From positions 3,624,733 to 3,688,732 of the forward strand of contig CM055109.1 of the NCBI GenBank assembly GCA_029204225.1: a DNA stretch of 64,000 nt, written 5' to 3'. The notes below the pieces were generated by a model. That model did not search any database. It was not told where the DNA came from and worked only from the letters and a program-made list of their open reading frames with translations. Position 1 is the first letter of the stretch; each line of letters starts with the position of its first letter. Below are positions 58,801 to 64,000 of the stretch, piece by piece. Position numbers and translations under genes: made by a program. The stretch comes from Diphasiastrum complanatum (Eukaryota > Streptophyta > Lycopodiopsida > Lycopodiales > Lycopodiaceae).

Positions 58801-61800
58801 TCAAATCCCTTCCTAGTCATTATTTGATTCGCAGTATTTTGCACTGATCATAATACAATGCTTCTTGGTTTCCAAGGGGAGGCTCGAACTTGAGACCAAA
58901 GAAACTTTGGATGTCAAGATAACCCACTGAGCCAACACCCTTGACTGATCATAATACAATGGAGGATTACTGTTTGCAATGGTAATGGACTGGTGATTCT
59001 AAAACTTGATCTCATAAGCATCTGCAGTTTTTCATTTGCAAAAACCAATGGATGTCCCAATTAACTCCAAAGGTCCATTCTTGATGCAGCCAGTACAAGA
59101 TTTACTGTTTGCTCTCTTTGATGATTTAAGAGAATTTGATTGGACTGCATTTGGAATGTTATGGCCTCATGCTTCTGGAGTACAAGCTTGAATGTTTGTA
59201 AGGGAGAGAATCCTGTATCAGAAAAGGCCATTTACTGCAACTTAAGTGAAAGATCCATGAACCCAGCCGTCAATGGTTGCAGCATATTGCTTTTTTCTGT
59301 CCACCCTGTTTGAACTCGAAAGGATTATTCTGCAATTTCTCTTTTCATATCCATCTTCACCAAGACCTAATAAGAAAATCTCTAGAAAAATCTTGCATAA
59401 CGGTTGTTCCTTGCTATCTCTTTTGAAATTAATAATGTAATCAGTTGGGCTTATTCGGTGTTTCATTTATCTTCTCCATGTGCAGCTACCAAGGAAGTAA
59501 ACGACTTTGGGTTCTGGGGTAATTACACAGTCCCGGATAGCAATCCTTTTACAAAGGACAACCAGTCACGGCCAGAGATTTGGGCCCTTGGGTTCCGGAA
59601 CCCTTGGCGATGCAGCTTTGACAGCCTTCTTCCTTCATACTTTTTCTGTGCCGATGTTGGCCAGGTGCTGTCACCTCAATGTGTTTTTTGCTCTATTACT
59701 TCCAATAAAATGTTTGCAGAGACAGATTTGTGTAAGTTTATGGCACTCAAAAGTTTCGCAAAACATCAATCAACGATATGGTAGCAAATACCAAGAGCTG
59801 AGAAACAGTAGTTTTTACTGTTGCATTGCATCCATGATATTGTCGCCTCTTTTGGAATTCTTGGAACGTTGCTGAAAGCTTAACAAATATATACGTGCCG
59901 TCTTTGTAGAAGTTTTTTCTAAGCCGTTATCCTTGGTAGTTGTAGTGATCAAGTTTAGAGGTGTAAGTTGACCTCCAAACCATTAAATAGCAATATTCTG
60001 TAAAGGATGGCCGCTTGCCTTTGAACTACTCCCCTCACGATTGTGCTACATAACCATTCTATATCACCAGAAGAACTAAGAGAAGTAGAAGAGGAACAGA
60101 CAGGCAGGAGGATGGCTTAGAGCCCATGCCTACTAAAGCATATGTTTTTGAACTTATGCCAAAATTATCCTTGCTATTGGGGAATATAGATCCATGTACA
60201 CCAACCACTTTGAAAGATGTTAGCAGTAGCATTGAGATTAGTCCATGATCAGTAATTCTTGTGGAATACTACTAAGATGCTTCACGTTGATTCTCTATTA
60301 TGGATGGTCCAAATTTTGACCAATAACCTTTCCCATAGCTTCTATGGACTGTTAGCATAGCTTGAAGATTTCGAATAACTCCTTCCAGGGCCGAGAGAAG
60401 TTTCTCTAGTGAAATTGTAAGTTTGCCTGCTATAAATGAATACAGCATAGCCAATGGCACATAAAACTGCAAGCAAGCTTGTATTGCCTTGTAACTATCA
60501 ATCCTCTATAACCTACTTGCAAGGCTAGGAATGCAAGTAGCAGTTAACAATGATGAGCGGTTAAGATCTTTCTCCCTTATCATAATATTTATAAGGTTCC
60601 TGCAAACGTTGCAGGATCTAATCTTTTGTTGTTCTTCGCTGTACTACAGGAGACATATGAAGAAGTGAATCTCGTAACCAAGGGAGGTAATTATGGATGG
60701 CGGATATTTGAAGGCCCCTATCTTTTTAACGCATCATTCTCACCTGGTGGAACCACCAACTTAAGTTCTGTGAATGTCATTTTCCCAATCTTGGGTTATC
60801 CTCATAAGGCAATCAATCCAGTTGAAGGCGCATCTGCAGTAATTGGTGGCTATGTTTCAAGATCAATGCAGGATGCATGCATTTATGGAAGGTTTGGATC
60901 ATATTGGATTCCATACCAAAGCAACACTTTTGCTGCATTGCTGAATTTTCCTTTGTCTTCTTGTTAGAAAAAGAACGTCTTCACATAGATTGATTTTTTC
61001 ATCAAGTTGTTTCATCCGGGTGCTTGCTGTCTCGGAGTCAATATTGCAGCTTTTTTTTTTTTTTAAAAGTTCTTTGTGCAACTGCAGTAAGAATTCATGG
61101 AGCATTTTCGACAGAATCGTTGCTATTATAGGACTTTATCCACTTGGATGACTTATACCTGGAAGAGAATTTTATATTACTATTTGCTAATGATTTAAAT
61201 CCAAGGAACACCCATTTACCGTTATCCTGTTATATGGGCTGGTTCTAACCTCAAAGCTATTCTGCTTGTGTTAATTTGGAGAATTCCCCATTTCTAGTTA
61301 CTTGAAGAAGTGGCGTCTAACTATTAGTATTCTTTTGTAGACATCCATTTTTCATCAGATCTTTGGTCCGCGTCTTTGGAGTTTGTTAGTTTGATATTTA
61401 TTGTAGAGTAGATTGCAAGGACAAACTTCATTATCTGACTATGCGGAGTTCTTACTCTGGACGCTTGTGCTAATGTTTCAGGTACATGTATGCTGATTTA
61501 TATGGCTCATCCATATGGGCTGCAATCGAATTCCCTCTTTATAGTGGAAACTTCACTTCTACAAAAATAAATTTCACATGCTCTTCCACTTCACCACTGC
61601 CTTGTGATTTTGTTGGTAACAGCACACTCCCCAATTTTCAATACATTCTTTCATGGGCTCAGGACAACAACGAAAACCTCTACATTTTGTCTTACAATGG
61701 TGTTTTCAAAGTAGTTGGTCCTTCCAAGTGCAATTTTGCGTGCGGTGCAAAGGTGACACCAGTGAGCCCTGTGATTGCTTCTCCGACTGCTAGTCCTCCC

Positions 61801-61908
61801 TCAAAAAATCCATCGAATGGATCCAACATTACCAATCCAAAGCGAAGATACTTAAGGTTGTTCATCTTCTTTATGTGTTGGATTTGTATCAGCCACATAT
61901 GGCTGTAA
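55894..61908 (+). CDS. HIPL1: HIPL protein (HHIP-like, glucose/sorbosone dehydrogenase domain), seven coding exons
   Basis: Exons 55894-55996, 57159-57325, 57556-58398, 58495-58711, 59486-59664, 60650-60891 and 61482-61908 join in phase to 725 residues, close to the roughly 700 of Arabidopsis HIPL proteins. Residues 1-29 form a signal peptide (MGYKPGSCAFRTLVVLLSFQ, then LPLCLNS). A Cys-rich domain follows (FCSSS, GCCSLE, SMNITNGKC, VLCAQCDPF). The soluble-quinoprotein-type dehydrogenase propeller starts near 226 (SLIPHPDGSNRAFLASQ), with the conserved His in MAFHPNF near 297, then LYYMLGDGGSNGDP, LLGKILRLDID, GFRNPWRCSFD and GGNYGWRIFEG. A Ser/Pro-rich linker and hydrophobic end (LRLFIFFMCWICIS) suggest GPI anchoring at the cell surface. 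The substrate is unknown in plants. Intron 1 begins GC (CAG|GCCAGT); a GT donor there would shift the frame. HIPL1 and HIPL2 cannot be told apart here. Confidence 0.92.
55997..57158 (+). other. GC-AG intron 1 of the HIPL gene
   Basis: The exon ends AATTCAG and the intron starts GCCAGT; the acceptor is GTGCTTGCAG at 57158. Joining gives LPLCLNSEAPVSSQSN, the expected order of signal peptide and first Cys-rich block. The nearest GT (GTAGTA at 56000) puts the next exon in a frame that stops soon after. GC donors are a known minority class of plant introns. Confidence 0.75.
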
Positions 61909-62408
61909 AGTGACAATCATGCTCACCTAATTCTATCGGTAATTTGACAATGGATCATTTGAATAATGGGTTTTGGAGGGAGCAGTGGTAAGTTCTGACC
62001 TATCACTCCTTGTATTCTTTCACTGCCAAGGAGCAATTCAGGAAGAAATAGTACTTTGCTCACTACTGGCGGTTTATTTGAAAATAGTTTTGATCTGATT
62101 GTAACCCAAAACAGATCTGACAAGTTAAGTTTTGGTGCTGGATTTTCTCTGTGAATGATAAGAGTAAAATTCCTTTAATGTTTCCTTAAGCACATGAATG
62201 TCTCAAAATTCAGCTCAAGAATTTAAGACCTGTTTCTTACAAAGCCGGGTGATTGATCTTTATCAAAATGGCCAAGTACTTGGCAACTTGTGCTGCTTAG
62301 GTAAATGGATATGCCCATCTTTTAGATTCCTCAAAAAGCAGAATGGGCAGCCGGGCGGGACCCACTGTTTTTCGTTTCCAAGAGGTTGATTATGTCTTTA
62401 GGCGGAGC
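61909..62408 (+). other. HIPL 3' untranslated region and spacer
   Basis: No further frame belongs to the gene. AATGATAAGAG at about 62154 could serve as a weak poly(A) signal; the true end is not determinable. Confidence 0.35.
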
Positions 62409-62558
62409 GTATTCCTCACCCTGTCTGACACGACAGAGGTGGGGAAGATATGATCCAAGGATTAAAAAAAAGTGAGATGCCATCATCTCGCAAAGATTCA
62501 TCTCACCCTCGGATGCATTGGAGCCCACCTTTGTCATGACTGACAGGGTGAGGAATAC
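62409..62558. mobile_element. Small foldback/MITE-like element
   Basis: GTATTCCTCACCCTGTC at the left is matched by GACAGGGTGAGGAATAC at the right, and the match continues with gaps for about 35-40 bp on each side (GACA, AGGTGGG). The total is about 150 bp, so the arms take up half of it. No clear target duplication seen. Confidence 0.65.
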
Positions 62559-63152
62559 CCTCCCCCATGTTTTTAAATTGCAGATTCTATTTCTAAATGG
62601 TCATGTGGAAAAAGCCAAACTCTCCATTGAGAATTGACTAGGAGAAATATGAGCAAATTTTACCTTTTTGAAGTTTGCCAGATGTTTTTGGTTTTCTCAA
62701 TTGAGGAGAGTGGCTGAATATATGCTAGATGAGAGAAATCGGGGTGGAAGGTAGCCCTTTGAGGCCGTTCTGCCGGGGACGGGCCTTTACCCAAGGGCGG
62801 TCACAATTTTGACAGACATTGATAGAACACAAGGCAACAAATATGATTATTTGTAGTCTCCATCGGTATTGTCCTTCGTGCACCAATTATCTCCTCCCCA
62901 TCACATCATCTTGTCGTACAACATCTAGGGCTACTCCTTTATCCATTTGCATACTATGCTTCTTGGCCTTGGCACATTATTGCATACTATGGAGTAATTG
63001 ATAGCATTTCTCTTGTAATGCATGGATAAGAACAATGAATCTATGTTTGGATTTTTTGAATCTCAATTTTTCAAGGGTAATTTTTATCATAGTTACACAA
63101 TACCTAAAGAATATATGATTATCCGACAAAGATTTCCTCCAAATCAAACTTC

Positions 63153-63435
63153 TCTTTGTAGACCATCAAGAATACAAGATTCTTTCTTTTAAGTGACAAA
63201 GGGTGCTAAATGATCAAGTATAACACTCACTTGCAAACTTCACTTTGTAGACCATAACAAGTACAAGACTCTTTTTTGAGTGATGAAGTGTGCTAAATGA
63301 TTAAGTACAACACGCACTAGCATAAGATTTATCTTAGAATATTTAGTTTTATGTAGACAATTCATCTAAGTTTGGTCAATCATTTAAATAATAAAGATTG
63401 CTAAATGATCAAGTACAACACTTAATATGAGATGT
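63153..63435. repeat. Three diverged tandem copies, unit about 90-108 bp
   Basis: CTTTGTAGACC at 63153 and 63243, and ATGTAGAC at about 63351, are each followed 50-60 bp later by GTGCTAAATGATcAAGTA/CAACAC. The third copy is the most diverged. The 62560-63150 stretch shows no gene. Confidence 0.7.
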
Positions 63436-63639
63436 ATCTCAAAAAGTATGTTCATGCAAATGGCTAATCTTAAAAAAAATTTAAATTGATAACTCATCTA
63501 TGTAATTAACTCACTAACATTATTGTATGAGTCCAACGGGAAAATAATGTGAAAGTTTTTTATATGGATGGTAAGCTCTACTGATCTTATTTCCAATAGT
63601 CATGTATGTAGCTACTTAGAGCATGGAATTTGGATCATC

Positions 63640-64000
63640 GTAAGGCAAGCTTTACAATAGATCTAGAAGTTTCTTGGTAGTCACCTTAGATTATTTGTGA
63701 AAATCATTTGCTACTAACCTTGCCTTGCACCTCTTAACAATACCATCAACATTATAGTGGATATTGAAAATCCACTTACAAGATCTAAATGTTCTTGTTT
63801 GGAGGAGAAGCACCACTATCCATGTATCATTCTTTACATTGCTTGCTTCCACTGTTGTAAGTCTTTGGTGTGAAAGAGTTTTCTCCCATACAAGTGGTTC
63901 TTCTACAAAAGAGTAGCAAAAGGCTGCAACTTCATCGAGGAATCTCTTTGGTGGTTTTCTAACCCGAGTTGATCCTCTTATTACAATTGGTGGTTGTAGA
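63640..64000 (-). pseudogene. Copia reverse-transcriptase N-terminal fragment, runs off the window
   Basis: On the minus strand from the window edge: GSTRVRKPPKRFLDEVA and CYSFVEEPLVWE, then NDTWIVVLLLQT, FRSCKWIFNIHYNVDG and IVKRCKARLVANDF. This is the linker and first block of a Copia polymerase (compare EWIQAMD, NTWRLV, GCKWIFKIK and YKARLVAKGY in Copia-1). The usual tryptophan-rich stretch after FVEEP is altered, and a stop follows NDFHK. Decayed. Confidence 0.8.

Overview
This is nuclear DNA of a land plant with a large, transposon-rich genome. The evidence is two plant-type intron-containing genes, plant LTR retrotransposons (Copia elements primed by initiator-Met tRNA and a Gypsy/Athila-like element), hAT and Helitron-group relics, long (GA)n/(CT)n microsatellites and AT-rich spacers. 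The species cannot be fixed from the sequence. An endonuclease-bearing Helentron-type relic and kilobase introns would suit a non-seed plant such as a fern, but that is inference.

Layout. 1-6100 holds a decayed hAT transposase (BED finger near 1200, dimerisation end near 3640-4930). 6250-7280 is a (GA)n microsatellite with a tandemly duplicated flank. 7800-10180 is a minus-strand Copia relic split by a small inverted-repeat element whose empty site survives in a paralogous copy near 49000. 11172-13658 is the 3' part of a host gene for the rRNA-processing protein EFG1. 15350-17900 is a minus-strand Helentron-type Rep-linker/helicase/endonuclease relic.

20296-50200 is a retrotransposon graveyard. 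In order: Copia-1 (intact 1317-aa polyprotein, 5' LTR cut to about 43 bp); a minus-strand gag-protease relic; element G (27.85-42.80 kb), an Athila-like LTR element with no visible polymerase, interrupted by Copia-2 (32963-38995); Copia-3 fragments interrupted by the deletion derivative Copia-4 (43101-46084); and another LTR end on the minus strand. Copia-2 has paired 650-bp LTRs and a perfect 5-bp target duplication. Its reverse transcriptase is replaced by about 1.07 kb of unrelated sequence.

50.9-54.6 kb is microsatellite, tandem and palindromic repeat. 55.07-61.91 kb is the second host gene, a HIPL (hedgehog-interacting-protein-like, glucose/sorbosone-dehydrogenase-domain) gene with seven coding exons encoding 725 aa. 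All its phases join only if the first intron is of the rare GC-AG type. The last 2 kb holds a small foldback element, diverged tandem repeats and a minus-strand Copia reverse-transcriptase fragment that runs off the window.

The two host genes (nucleolar ribosome biogenesis; secreted/GPI-anchored surface protein) have no evident functional link. The rest is mobile DNA at different ages: Copia-1 and Copia-2 are the youngest, hAT and Helentron the oldest.
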